Shown: piece after piece, positions 44,805 to 57,660 of the stretch | Position numbering within the stretch: the stretch's first letter is position 1 | Layout: each line of letters opens with the position of its first letter | DNA from: Sambucus nigra | Lineage: Eukaryota > Streptophyta > Magnoliopsida > Dipsacales > Adoxaceae | Assembly (NCBI GenBank): GCA_949130495.1 | Contig: OX422215.1 | Span: 532,997,755-533,061,754 of the forward strand | DNA: 64,000 nucleotides | Direction: 5' to 3' | The notes under the pieces: model-generated | Databases searched by the model: none | Seen by the model: only the letters and a program-made list of their open reading frames with translations | What the model was told of the DNA's origin: nothing | Program-made: the position numbers and the translations under genes

Positions 44805-46192
44805 TAGGGCTATGATGGATATTCGAAAATTCGCATCCGTCCGATATCAGAATCTGAATTTGAGGATATTTATCCGAAACAATGGAAACATATACGAATA
44901 TGGATACTCTATAAAAATATCCGAGAATACGGATACGGATAGTACTAGTATCCGACACGGATAATCCGTATCCGATGCGAAGTATCCATTTTACCGGATA
45001 TCCGTATCCGTCAAACATATGTTTAAATTATTACTAATAATATTAGTATTAATATTACTAATAAAATAATATAAAAAAAACGTAATCGTTTATTCCCTAA
45101 AACAAAACAAATACATACTCCACTCAAAATAAAAACATATTAAAGTTATTATTTTATTGAGTATATTATAAAATGCCATGTATTATTATTATTTTATTGG
45201 GTATATTATTATGGAGTTACACTAAAGTTATAATACACCCTATCACATACAACATACACCCACTAAAGAATATATATTCCACTCAAAACAAAAAAACCCT
45301 AATTTTATTTCATTTCTCTTTCGTACAAAACAAGAGAAAAGAAACACTCATATCACTTAACAAAAAACCTTCATTCTGCCACTTCCCCCTCCGCAGTATC
45401 AGCCCCCGCCGTTCATCAACTCCGACACTGTTTCTCATCACCCCCTCTGCTGCGCATCAGCGCTGCCGTTGCGCATCCCCTCCTCATGCAACATAAATTT
45501 ATCAACAACAGGTACATACAAAATAAAAATATATATTTGTATTTATATATTGTTCATGTGGTTGTTCATTAGTTTATTTAATTATAAATTAATGTAGGAG
45601 AGAAACAAAAAAGTAATGTGATGGTTTTGATTGTGATGAGAACTGAAGTTAACAACATGTATATTATATACAAAATAAAAATGTATACTTATTAAAATAA
45701 AAATATCAGTATATTTTGAAGACTAAAGGTCCATGAGGTTATCATTCTTAATAAATTTGATTTAATATAAAAGGTGCATATTTATATATACTATTATGGA
45801 ATGCTACTGTTATTTTTTTTTTGGATGGCTTTATGCTTATATGGTTGTAAAGTATGATGACTTTAAGCCATATTATCATTATGGAATGCTACTATTATTA
45901 TGGAAGCCATAATTGTTAATGTTAGGAGGTAGTAATTTTGTTATATATTTATTTGGATTGGATTGGATTTCATTGGATTGGATATTTTAATATTTATTTT
46001 TTGTGATAGCTAAATAATGTAAATGGATACGGATATTATCCGAATTCGAGGTATGTGAGTGGATACAGATATGGATAGTTGTTTTAACTATGAGGGTGGA
46101 TACGAATATGGATACGGATAGTGTATTCAGATAGCGGATACGGATATGAAAAATATGGTATCCGATCCGTATCCGTCTGTTTACCACCCCTA
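44805..46192. mobile_element. Non-autonomous hAT transposon
   Basis: A perfect 8-bp duplication GTCCTTTG flanks it (44797-44804 and 46193-46200). Ends are TAGGGCTATG on the left and the inverse of TAGGGGTGGTAAAC on the right, the hAT-type TAGGGGTG terminus. Dense subterminal copies of GGATACGGAT and its inverse lie at about 44817-45017 and 46025-46178, as expected for transposase-binding sites. No transposase gene is present. A less AT-rich piece at 45370-45490 may be captured or residual coding sequence. Confidence 0.88.
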
Positions 46193-46200
46193 GTCCTTTG

Positions 46201-49200
46201 TTGATGTTAACCATTAGTATTAATTCCATTTTAGATTAATTATAATACTTATCCAATAATTAAATGCCATATTGAACTTGAAATGAATAGAAAAGGAAAT
46301 AGACAATCAATATATAACGTGGTTTGGACTAAAATAAGTATCCACGGGAAGTGCAATCACCACATAAAAAAATAATTTTCCATGGGAGAACATTTACAAG
46401 ATGATCTCACTCTCACTCTATTTTGATAACATAATATTACAATATCTTATCTCACTTGCTATGAAAGGAGTACAACACTTCAATTTTTAGGTGATAGAGG
46501 CAAGAAGATCATGGTTGTGCAATACATAGGGCTCATTCTCCTTAGGTGAGGTCCTATCACAATAATGATCACAAATTTCTCATTGTACATGGGTCAAAAT
46601 ATCTGAATATCTACCCTTTATTGTTCTTTACTTTTTCTTGTGCTGACATCACCAAGTCACATGCTGCATTTGACAGTGTTAATTGCATGACTGATGTAGT
46701 TAACTTCCCACAATGGTTTTTTCCTTGGCTGAAATCGATGTCAAGTTCTCCCGTGGTTTACCCTAGTGTCCATATGGTAAGAGATTTCCCTCAAAGGTGA
46801 TGAAGCCAAGCACTTTGATGCCACGTGGAACTCTATTAGATCTCCACTTAATTGCATATATTTTGGGTACAATAATTTCCCCCAAATGTTAGGTTCTAAG
46901 GATGGGATTATGTACCATTCTTTTAATGGGTAACTTATTTTGAGGGTTGTTCTCCATATTCTATGGGCAAAGATTTTGAAAGTTTGCCGAGGGCTATGAT
47001 TTGTCTACTGAGGCTCTGATATAACCTTCCTGACTTGGTATTTTGTGCAGCTAAATTATTAAAATGGGACACGTGTTTTCCTTGACCGAATCAATGCATG
47101 TGCTATTAGTACGCCCGCACCTAGACTAGCATGCACCTATTTTTAAATAAATAAATCTAGAGGGACCCACTTCGTGAACACAATTCGTAGACACACTGCA
47201 GTAAAAGCTTATACCTTATTGTTTTAGGTCGCACTAGGGCATCCACCAATGCATTAAAAACTTGTACCTAATTTTGTCTTATTCATGAGTCCACGAAATG
47301 GGTCTACGAAATGGGCCTCCATATCCTTACTCTTTTTAAAATTTTCAGCTGAGTTTCCTAAAATGATTACTTTTCCAATCCTCTTTCAAAAATCTCTAGC
47401 CCGAATCTAGAGAGCGAAAGAGAAATATAATGAGAAAGATAAAGAGATTTTCTATCCTTGTCCTTCTACTAATGCCTAGTTTGGAGTTATCTCTTCTACC
47501 ATTCCTCTATATTCCTTTTCGTATTTCACTTAGTTCCAAGTATACATTTAGTCAATCATACTACCTTTATGTTTTTGATAATTTATACGTAATTTCTACG
47601 GAACACATTTGTGGTTTCTTCCCTTTGTAATTTCTAACCTTAAACCATTTTTATTCTTCTTTCATCTTGATGATTTTTATTGTGGTTGTGTTACATGAAA
47701 TCAAAGGTGTTTGGTGACTTTTGATTAGTTAGAATTATATCTTATTTCTCCCTCTCAGAGAATATTAGTTTTTCCCTTTAAATTATTAGTTGTGGCAGGT
47801 AGTCTTTTGGACTATCTGTTTCCCTTTAGATTCAGTTTACTATTGAGTGAATGGTTAGAAAAGGTACTCAAATAACTCAGGAGGAATAACAGGTCTAGGC
47901 ATGCCCTAATTCCTCTTTGCCTTATCCCTTTATTGTTAGGCCTCCTCAGGGATATAATACTTCCAAGGGGATCCCAAGGTCATTTCTCCTAACATTTCAA
48001 AATATTTTGGTTATGAATCCCTCATTCTTCAAACCTCCACTTTAGTATTTTTCCTTGCACCAAGTCTTCTTTAGTGGTTGTGCCCCTCTCAAAATAAGAC
48101 GAGGCCTTATCTTCGCTTGTAGGTTGAACAAGCATGGATAATTATCACCGTGAGATATTTGGATATCATTTAAAGAGTTTATGAATTTGTACAATATTCG
48201 ATGCCAAATACCTAAAAGGTTTTAGCAAGATTGTGATCTTGATTTTGAGGTACCCTCGCAATCAGACTACATCTTTCTTTCCATCCCATTATTCAAACTA
48301 TTCCTATGGGTGATGGACTTACTCATGTCTAGAATAGACCTAATTATTATTGGACAATCCTCGAGTCTATGATCTATAAAAGTAAAGTATTGACACTAAA
48401 TAATGAAAGATAAGGACTTAACACAAGCATAAACTAAGGTAACACACTCAAACTCTAAGAAATCCACAAAATAGAAAGAGAGATATACTCGTCACCAATT
48501 GGAATCCATGAAAAGGTTAAGAGAAAAATCAAAAGAATCCACTTCTTAGACAAAAGTATTTTTTATAATCTTAAATCAAGTTGGATTTTCTTCATACAAA
48601 CTAAACCCTTATATAAGTGCTTGGAACAACCCTCTAATAATGGGTAATTAATAGATACAAATAGAACATTAAATTAACTAGAAGTTGGAAAACTATGACA
48701 CTAGACCTTTGGATTCAAAACTAATCTGCCTTGATATATGACGTCAAGTTAAATGCATGTCATTCTTTATGTTCATTGAATTATAAAGTGAACCATATAA
48801 CAAATGAAATATCTAGAAGTATTCTTTATAATGAGATTTGAATCAATCCATTTGGAATTCTGAGGAGTAGGATATGACTGTTTTACCAAAGGGTGTTTGT
48901 GTTGTCAGTAAAATCCAAAAATAGACTATTTAGTTCTTTTCAGCCAAATTAATGAATCATGAAACTTGTAGGGACTTGTAAGAATATTAGAGGTTTCTCA
49001 TGTATCAAGTATACTAATTTTCCCCACGACATTATTCTTTGATAGAAAACCCATTGAGTCTCGCCCAAGAGGTCTTCCAAAATCTTCATCAAACTCATAC
49101 GGATAATCACTTAAGATAAAGGTATATATCTAGCAGACATAGAACCACCATTGGTTAAACTGATTTCCATGATTGGAAGATCTTTCTTATTTAACCTTAC

Positions 49201-49647
49201 GGTTCTTTTGACTTGAAATGATCAAATCTAAAGATGTTATATTCTTTCTATATAAAAAAACTTATCTATTTAATGCATATTTGCATTTAGAATTTTATTT
49301 GTCTTTAGTTGAACAAGTTAAATTATGTGTTTTGTAAAAATTACAAAATAGGGCATTTTCTATTTCCAGTCGCGACCTTGTTCACTATAGAAAAATGGGA
49401 CTTTGCATCTGTAGGATGGGCTTATTTGTAGAACTCCCTATTCAGAGATAAGTTACTTGAAGAAGGAAAAAAGGAGTTCATTCGATGTTACTTGGAAGAG
49501 GTTAATCTAACCACTTAAAAGATAAAGTTTAGAAGAACTGAAGAAGCTCAAGGCACCCTCGACTAACCTGGATGGTAAGCTTCTCAAAAAAATTTCTCTC
49601 AAGAACACAAAGATCGAAATAACTTTACACGACCAAAAGTGATCATA
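46201..49647. other. Unassigned DNA between hAT and element C
   Basis: Only short frames. 47850-48330 has a weakly protein-like plus-strand stretch with stops that I cannot assign. No RNA genes, LTRs or target duplications were recognised. Confidence 0.5.
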
Positions 49648-49652
49648 GTATG

Positions 49653-49998
49653 TGTTGATGCAAAAAACTGGACCGAATCCCTTTTTTATGATCACAGATA
49701 AATAGATGAAAGCAATGCAATCAAGCACATGAGAGACAAATATTTTTAAAGTGGTTCAGCTATGAATAAAGCCTACGTCCACTGTTATTTTATTCCCAGG
49801 GGTTTACAATAGCACCATAGGGTGTAGAGAAAGAAAGGATGTGTATCTTGTATATGGGCTTTCTAGGTTCCCCGGGATCTCCTCGGATCTCTCCCTCAGA
49901 TGTCAACTAACACTCCTTGGGTGCCGAATATTTCCACGTAGGATGACATGTGTCCTTTTCTGATTGGTCCTCGTAGTTGGAGAATTTTTGCGTTAACA
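49653..49998 (-). repeat. 3' LTR of element C
   Basis: 346 bp, near-identical to the right copy, next to the purine tract at 49999-50012. Confidence 0.9.
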
Positions 49999-50550
49999 GA
50001 AGCCCCCAATGCTCCATGCTTGATGGTTTACTTGAAAGGATGGAGTATTTATTCTGCAGTGTTGCTCGGTGCTCTTGAAATTCTTGATCTACCTTCTTGA
50101 TTTGTTCAACATAAAGTGCATTATCTCCTGGACGACATATGATACAGGTTGATCATGGTTGCTAATCTTTCTTTTGAGGAACTCCGTGTGCTATGTATCA
50201 CCCCTGGGAATTTGGATGCAGCCATGCCATAGTATGCAACTTGTAGCTTGTCATAATCTTCAAGTATGTTGATTGGTTTTCTAGCCGACCAACTGCCTCC
50301 TGTGCCGAGCAACTGAGTGCTAACTTCACGTGCTTGATTCTTTTAATTTATGATCCTCTGAATACTTTGTCGAGTAACATACTAGCTTTTGAACCCAACT
50401 CTTTAATATGATTAGTACCAAGATAGTGGTGGACTTCGAAACATTTTCATACAACTTCTTCTTCAATGTTGGTCGGGATAGTAGTAGTAAAGATCTCAGT
50501 GCTCTAGATGCTAAATTTGACTTCTGAACTTCAATAGTATGTGCATAATA

Positions 50551-50640
50551 ACTCCTGAATATGCCTCCTGAACTTGTGAATGCACCTCCTGAACTTCTGA
50601 ATACGCCTCCTGAACTTCAATATACCTCCTGAACTTCAAT
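50551..50640. repeat. CCTCCTGAACTT repeat cluster in element C
   Basis: Four close copies of CCTCCTGAACTT spaced by about 20-25 bp in the 3' part of the interior (minus orientation). Confidence 0.75.
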
Positions 50641-50980
50641 ATCAAAAATAATTTCTGAGCAAGAAAAACAACTCCTGAATGATAATTGGTCGAGGCCCCA
50701 ACCTTGTGAGTTTGTGGAGTTGAATTTGATGCTCGACTGCATGATGTTATAAGAATGTCCCACCGAATGAATAAATATATCTGTAATATAATCCCCCAAG
50801 TGTGGAATGTGAACTTTGAATGCTTTTTGCTTGATCGCTTTCACATACTCATACTTTGTTTCCGACCAACTGTAGTTGACAGTTTCTTATTTTTGACCAA
50901 CCTGAGTTGACATTTTTGGGAATAGATTTACTTCCTAACCAACATAAGTTGGCATTTTTAGGAACATATAGTTTTACTAA

Positions 50981-51216
50981 TACAAGTTTTACTTCCCGGA
51001 GGAATACAAATTTTACTTCCCGGAGGAATACAAGTATCTTTACTTCCCGGAGGAATACAAGTAGCTTTACTTCCCTGAGTAATACAAGTTTTACTTCCCG
51101 GAGGAATACAAGTAGCTTTACTTCCCGGAGGAATACAAGTAGCTTTACTTCCCGGAGGAATACAAGTTTTACTTCCCCGAGGAATACAAGTAGCTTTACT
51201 TCCCGGAGGAATACAG
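50981..51216. repeat. 24/27-bp tandem repeat in element C
   Basis: Nine units of TTTACTTCCCGGAGGAATAC followed by AAG or AAGTAG-like spacers, each 24 or 27 bp. Because unit lengths are multiples of three, long open frames run on both strands; these are repeat artefacts unless shown otherwise. The position near the 3' LTR matches the hypervariable 3' region known in Tat-type elements. Confidence 0.9.
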
Positions 51217-51248
51217 TTTTGATAATAAATGATAGAGACTTCCTCAAA

Positions 51249-52290
51249 GCTGACCAACAGAATGTTGGGAATAGAATAAGATATAATAAATGCTGGAGAC
51301 CTCCTCGGCGCTGACCAACAGATTGTTGGGAATAGAATAAGATATAATAAATGCTCGAAACCTCCTTGGAGCTGAATATATGATTATAAATATTTGTCGA
51401 GCTCCATGCTGAAATAAGAATAGAATATTCATCCAAATAGATATAAAGAATAATAATAAAGTGCCTCGTTGATCTGTCGAGGTAGAATTATATAATGCCG
51501 AATAAGAATAAGATCTTCGAGAACATAAGAATATGGCCGAGAACGTTGTCAGGCCTGAATATAAATAAGAATTATCTGACCAACTATCCGTTGGGGGTGA
51601 AATACAACGAATGTTGTAATTCTCCTTAAAGCTGAATAAGTATCTTGTCGAGGCACAATTGCATAATGCCGAATAAGAATAATATTTTCCAGAACATAAG
51701 AATATGGCCGAGAACTTTGTTGGGCCTGCATATAAATAAGAATTACCCCGACCAACTATCCGTTGGGGGTGACATATAATAACTGTTGTAGCTTTTCCTC
51801 GGAGCTGAAGATATATAGAGAGAAGAAATTTTTCGAGCTCCATGCTGAGATAAATATAAAATATGAATCCCAAGGGATATATAGAATAATTCGTGCTTGA
51901 GCCGATATCTCCGAGTGAAATGATAAAATCAATAGTTCCTCGCTGAGGTGAAATTTCATAATGCTGAGCAATGATAATAGTTTTCAGATTGTTTCCGAGC
52001 ATTCGTCGGTGTTGAATCTTGTACCTGTAAAAATTAATAATTTGCTCTACCATATGTGTAGGCTGAATTGATTAGTCATGAGAATAATTTACTCATCCAA
52101 TCAATATATGATATGTATATGCTTGAGAAATAACAATATTAATTTCAAAAAATGAAATAATATATGTTGGCTGATATGTCGAGGTAAAATTGCCTGATGT
52201 CGAGCAATAATAGTTTCCAGAGGTTTAAGATTGTGGCTGAGCTTTCCTCGGGATTGAATATCGTCCCTATGAAATCTTAATAAGCTGCCT
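51249..52290. repeat. Degenerate longer tandem repeats in element C
   Basis: A 62-bp unit is duplicated at 51249 and 51311 (GCTGACCAACAG... start). A 171-bp unit begins TGTCGAGG at 51475 and 51646, with weaker copies near 51940 and 52175. The 269-aa minus-strand frame at 51244-52053 consists of these repeats and has no known motif. Confidence 0.75.
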
Positions 52291-54047
52291 GAGCACCTGT
52301 CTAGACTAGATCAAATAATTATTGTCATGAGAATAATTATTCAGCCAAATAATATGTGATGTGTATCAGCATAAGGCAATAAAAATTTCAAAATATGAAA
52401 TAATATGTTTTATGCCAAATGTGTGTGAGATGGATAAATTATTATTAGATATGCGCCATAAATAAGACGTAGAGTTTTTTTGTAAAGTTATTTAATCTCC
52501 AACAACTAATTAGGTATAAGTTGTTGTTTGAAAATTATTTATCAATTGGTTTTAAAAATATTCTTGGGGGTGATCAGAAGTTAAAAAAAGACTTAAGCCC
52601 CCTGTTTGTCCCCGAGCTGAACTCGTGTTTAAAGAAATATCTGGGGTGCTTCGCATTTTTTAATAGCCCAAGATTCTACTGTTGCCGACAAACGGTATTG
52701 ATGTTGCCGACCAACATTTGGGGATATCTCAGGTTCTAGAATATATAGTGCTGACCAAAAAGCAAATGGTCCCCAACCAGCAGAGCGATTTCGCTGATCA
52801 ATAAAAATGGTGCATTGATATTACCGACCAACTGTTGGATGGTCACCGGACAACATCAGATGTCGCCGACCAAGAAATGGATGGTTGGATAGTTACCGAC
52901 CAGTAAATTGAACCCTCCGAACAAGACTGAGATGTCGCCGATCAAGAAGTAGATGATCGTCGACCTGCAATTGGTTCCACCGAGCTATAATATGGGGCTC
53001 CGACCAATAATAAGATACCTCATAGTTGGATAAAATTATTTCAACGTTGGTGATGGATCTTCACATCTTATCTCTGACAAACAAAAATGGTCTGGTTAAG
53101 CTTCTCTTTAATAAAATATGGCCCAAGATGATGCCGACCAACAATATATATGGGTGACCAGAATATCTCGGATCCTTAGATCAGAAAAATAACATTCGAT
53201 GTAAAATTTAAGCATTAAGAATGTTAATTAAATGAATAATTATCTAATCCACTAGATCGTGTGATTTCAACAAAGAAACCCTGTGATGTGATGAACGAGG
53301 GGATAACATATCAAATTTGTGCCCAGAGTCTTGATATGGTCATGATTGTTTTACTGATCATCTTTTACAAGAGGTGGGTAATGATTTTTCAGGTGACCGA
53401 AAATTATTTTTTATATTGATCCCTTCCTATTCCCCATTTGCATAGATAAAAATATGGTGAATGATCGAAGTTATTACCAAATTTATATAAAAAAATCAAT
53501 CAATGAGATTTTATTGACATAGATGGAAGATGAACCAAATTAAGTATATAGTTCATAAAAATGAATGCAAAGAGACTCAAACTTGAAGAGAGAGAAAATA
53601 GATCTGGGTCATGATTTCCATGAGAAAACTTTTTATTGTCTTTAACCTTTTTCCATTCTTTTATTAAAAATATGATGGGAATTTGAATAGACATCAAAGA
53701 TCTTACAAAATTTATAATGAAAATTATCAAATCTTATCATCGTCGTATATATTGGTATATGTAATCATTTAAAATATTTATTCCATGATATAAAATTTAA
53801 ACTTGAGAATCAAGCAAAAAGTTATGATTTATGAAATCCACTATTTTTCAGATTTCTAAATAAGAATTAATCTAACAGTTATGATTTAAAAATCATGATA
53901 TGCAACATTTTGCAGATAAAAAATTGACAATTAATTTATGTATATAAACATAAAAATCATGATTGAATCAAAAGACGTATGTATAATTGATTATAGGTAG
54001 AGAAAATAAAAACTTAGCTTTTGATGGAGAACAATGCTTGTAACACG

Positions 54048-54065
54048 TTCCCACAGACGGCGCCA
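54048..54065 (-). other. Primer-binding site of element C
   Basis: Minus strand TGGCGCCGTCTGTGGGAA, 3 nt from the 5' LTR. Confidence 0.85.
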
Positions 54066-54068
54066 ATC

Positions 54069-54414
54069 TGTTGATGCAAAAAACTGGACCGAATCCCATT
54101 TTTATGATCACAGATAAATAGATGAAAGCAATCCAATCAAGCACATGAGAGACAAATATTTTTAAAGTGGTTCGGCTATGAATAAAGCCTACGTCCACTG
54201 TTATTTTATTCCCAGGGGTTTACAATAGCACCATAGGGTGTAGAGAGAGAAAGGATGTGTATCTTGTGTATGGGGTTTCTAGGTTCCCCCGAATCTCCTC
54301 GGATCTCTCCCTCGGATGTCGACTAACACTCCTTGGGTGCCGAATATTTCCACGTAGGATGACATGTGTCCTTTTCTGATTGGTCCTCGTAGATGGAGAA
54401 TTTTTGCGTTAACA
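54069..54414 (-). repeat. 5' LTR of element C
   Basis: 346 bp copy adjacent to the primer site; ends as in the left copy. Confidence 0.9.
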
Positions 54415-54419
54415 ATATG

Positions 54420-55390
54420 TAAAAAGATACTGACGTAGAAAGCATTATCTTACATAAATGAATATTTCTTTTACACATGATCTCATGACGACGAAATTTA
54501 TATAATATATTGGGTAGTGGGATCAACACACTTTATTAAAGTAATACTTTTGTCCATGTTTTGAGACAACTTCATACCACACTCAATGATTTTATCCCCC
54601 ATTACATAATTGATGGTGGTTTACTAGCGGAAGCTTACAAAAAGAGGAAAAGGGGTACAAGGTTCGACAAAATTGAGACTGAGACTCTATATTCTATATT
54701 ATTCCATTGAAGACATATGCAAGACTGATAGAAGGAAAGGACAACAACACTCAGATAGACACAATACATAAAAAGAAGAGAGATTTCATAATAGACTTCA
54801 ATAGACTTGAAGAGATTCCCAAAGAGTTTAAACATTTTAAACACTTGGACAGGTGAAGTTTTATTGATATCGAGCATTTGTAAACATTTTTTTTCATTTT
54901 AAGTGAAATAAAACTCTAGCTCCTATAGAGGTAGTCTAAGTTGGTTGAACCACGTAATTTATTGCCTTCCTTACAGTTGATTTCCTCTCTTAAGCATATT
55001 TTTCCCTCAGTATTAAATTTATGTATCATCAGTCTTCCAAAGTTTATTTTCATATTACCATCAATAAGGGTTACGCCTCAGTTTACCATAAACACCTAGG
55101 TGATAAGAGAAATGATCGCTTCCTCTCAATACCCAAAGAAAAGTGATCTCTTACATTTGTGTGACTCCATCGAGGATGTATTCTTTTAGAGATAGTAATT
55201 GAAAATATAAATCGTACTCTTTCATTTGATGATGCTCATCTTGAGGAAGATCAAGCTATTGTTACACCTATTACCGAGGTTCCTTAAGTAACTATTATTA
55301 TGGGGAATGTCATTGGGGGATAAGATTCCACGAGCTATATTTTGGGTCCCAACCAAATGACTAGTCTCATGGTCAAGTTTATGGAGTTAC
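54420..55390. other. Unassigned DNA left of gypsy relic D
   Basis: No gene recognised. GGTTGAACCACGTAATTTATTG at about 54936 resembles LTR/U5-type sequence, but no second copy is in the window. Confidence 0.4.
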
Positions 55391-56440
55391 TTGAAAGAAA
55401 AAAGGAATAACGATGTTTGGTTACATAATGGATCCTTGTTCCTTTATTACATCAGCACTGCAACCAGTCTCTCTTTTAATGGTAATTCCCATTACACCTC
55501 CCAACCAAACTATTACCGTTATGGTCAATCTTTATCATGTTATAATGCCAATCGTTAAAGCCTTAATTGTAGTTACTTCTTTATGGATGGTTACTCCTTT
55601 ACAGGCCTAAACGGTGGAAATAGTTACCTCACCTTCTTTAACCATTGAAGAGGTAAAAAGGAGATGATGAAGATCATGGCATCATCCTCATAAACATTTA
55701 GTATGGAAACATCTACTTATGATGATTTTCGTAATCCTTGCCCAGAGAAGTAAAATAATGAACCTTATCCCAAGGGATACATTCCTCCAATCTTTGATAA
55801 GTTTAATAAGAAAGGAGGCAACCAGAAAGAACACTTGAAGATATCTGTTGAGCCTCTTGGTGTGCATTGAAACAATGAAAAGTTACATTTAATGGAGTTT
55901 TCAAAATCCCTCACTAACAAAGCTTACACATGGTATTCTCACTTAGCCCCAAGGAGTGTGGCTATAGGGGAGGATATAGATGTGCACTTTCTCCAAAAAT
56001 TCTTCTTCGGAGATAATGAGTTTACTTTGGCCCAGCTTGCTCAATAGAAAAAAGGCCAGGTGAGGAGTTGATGTCTTACTTCAAAAGGTTCAGAGAAAGA
56101 TCTTTAGATGTGCGAGAAGTTGCATTGAAGGGAAAACTCCTTCAAATTTGTGAAGAGGATTTTCTACCATAATTTATTTGTCACTTAATAAATGAGACTA
56201 GAGAAGGCACATTCAAACAACATCTATAAAAATATCATAGCGATAATTCAATCTTTCCCAGTCACGACCAACATCATGTGGAAGAAGAAAGTCAACCAAT
56301 CAGTTAAAGGAGCTCAGTTTCCTCGAGTTAAGTATGCTGATAGAGGTAGAGAAGCATGTAAAAATGAGAATAATAATAACAATAAGAGGAAGGTTTATTG
56401 TGACGATCAACCTCCATTTCCTTGAGGCATTGAAGAGGTA
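55391..56440 (+). pseudogene. Gypsy relic D gag
   Basis: After a broken N-terminal part, 55762-56180 reads YPKGYIPPIFDKFNKKGG, NQKEHLKISVEPLG, LHLMEFSKSLTNKAYTWYSHL, FLQKFFFGDNEFTLAQLAQ (then TAG) and LMSYFKRFRERSLDVRE. This is the Retrotrans_gag pattern of non-chromoviral gypsy elements (FSKSL..AYTWY..L, FTLAEL, Y.KRFR). Stops and slips are present. Confidence 0.75.
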
Positions 56441-57205
56441 ATGAATTGTTACAATGCCATGTTAGGTGATGGTTTAATTTTTATTACCCAAAATACTTCA
56501 CCTTTTGTTCCCCGAAAAGACGTTCAAGCTAATCCAAATTGATTTCAGATCCATTGGAACATTGGTTATCCCACGATTTCATGTTTTACCTTGAGGAAGA
56601 TCATTAACTAACATTTTTTTATAGTGACTCTACATATCCCTCAACGTAATATTAATAACATTCCATTCCCAGCTCATGGGGCACATGTGGTTGTTGCATA
56701 TGATGATGAAGAAGAAAGGCGAACGAAAGAGGAAGAGGATTTCCAAGATATTTATGATAGTTGTTTGTAGGGAATGGCTAATGTGGTTCTTTCCTATGAT
56801 GAACCAAGTGGCAGACATAGTGAAGAAGATTTAGGCAGAGGAGTATGAGGAATCCTAGAGTATCGAGCTGTGTCGAAATCAACAAAAGTTTTGTGTTTTT
56901 TTATCAAGTTGAGATGCCACCGAAAAATAGGTTGGAAACTACTTAGGCCATTTTGGACATCGCCAAGGAGAATGATGTTCCATCGTTAAAGTGGAGGAGA
57001 CCTATGTTTAGATTGATATGAAAGTTCATGTCCGAGATAACTTTCTTAAATGTAAATATATCAATAAGGTTTCATCATAGTATACCTTTTCTATAACATC
57101 AGGCATCAATGTAACAATTTTCTCTAGAGCTTTATTACATAGAGGTGATTTGGTGAACATTGTGCCTACTAACTCATTCTATGCTGCTAATATCTCAGTG
57201 AAAAG
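56441..57205 (+). pseudogene. Gypsy relic D, gag to pol interval
   Basis: Coding-like but heavily broken plus-strand sequence in the place where protease should be. I cannot find a DTG/DSG active site. Confidence 0.4.
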
Positions 57206-57660
57206 GTGGCTTGGGCTTGGGCTTATAATAATTCCTTTTAATTTGTGGGCCGAATTAATTAATTCTATAATTAATTAATTAAAATGTTTAAATAATTAAT
57301 ACCCAACAGTCAACAGTTAATGTCAGATTATCTGTTTGACAGTTGGTCCCAATAGTCAAGTCACTTACTATATATATTCTTGTCTCCCTCCATATTTTAA
57401 CTAATGAAAAAATCGAATGAAATTCGGTTCCTCTCCTCTCATAAATAGTTCCTACATTCCATTAGTCTTGTTAATGTTTTGAGTAAAAGACATAGAAATT
57501 GAGTTCGCCAGAATCATTAAATTGTTGTGCATCCTTTATTGAATCGAAAATTTTATTATATCTTGGGAGACTTCCAAGTCCATTAGCTATATGAATGTTA
57601 GAATATCCACGGTCAATATCGTGTCACACATTAAATTCCATGTGATTGAGTAAGCTATTT
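57206..57660. other. AT-rich insertion-like segment inside D
   Basis: Coding-like character is lost between GGCTTGGGCTTGGGCTTATA and about 57660. It includes TTAATTAATT runs, a TATATATATTC (about 57368) and a CT-rich leader, resembling a short LTR. No clear target duplication was found. Confidence 0.3.

Larger units (their letters stand above)
49653..54414 (-). mobile_element. Element C: non-autonomous LTR retrotransposon
   Basis: Direct repeats 49653-49998 and 54069-54414 (346 bp each) run TGTTGATGC to GTTAACA. On the minus strand the right copy is the 5' LTR, followed by a TGGCGCCGTCTGTGGGAA primer site; the left copy is the 3' LTR, preceded by the purine tract ATTGGGGGCTTC. Flanks GTATG (49648-49652) and ATATG (54415-54419) are a 5-bp duplication with one G/A change. 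The 4.07-kb interior has no gag or pol and is rich in tandem repeats, so the element depends on a helper. The primer site type is common in Tat-lineage gypsy elements. Confidence 0.88.

Noticed and set aside
50981..51216. Possible CRISPR array
   Set aside because: The units are near-identical head-to-tail repeats with no unique spacers, in plant transposon DNA.
50907..51314. Frames with TSRRNTS or PPGSK repeats, possible novel repeat proteins
   Set aside because: All frames are open because repeat units are multiples of three; no independent coding evidence.
51244..52053. 269-aa minus-strand frame in element C
   Set aside because: It is built from the 62-bp and 171-bp repeats, has no known motif, and lies in a non-autonomous interior; listed only under repeats.
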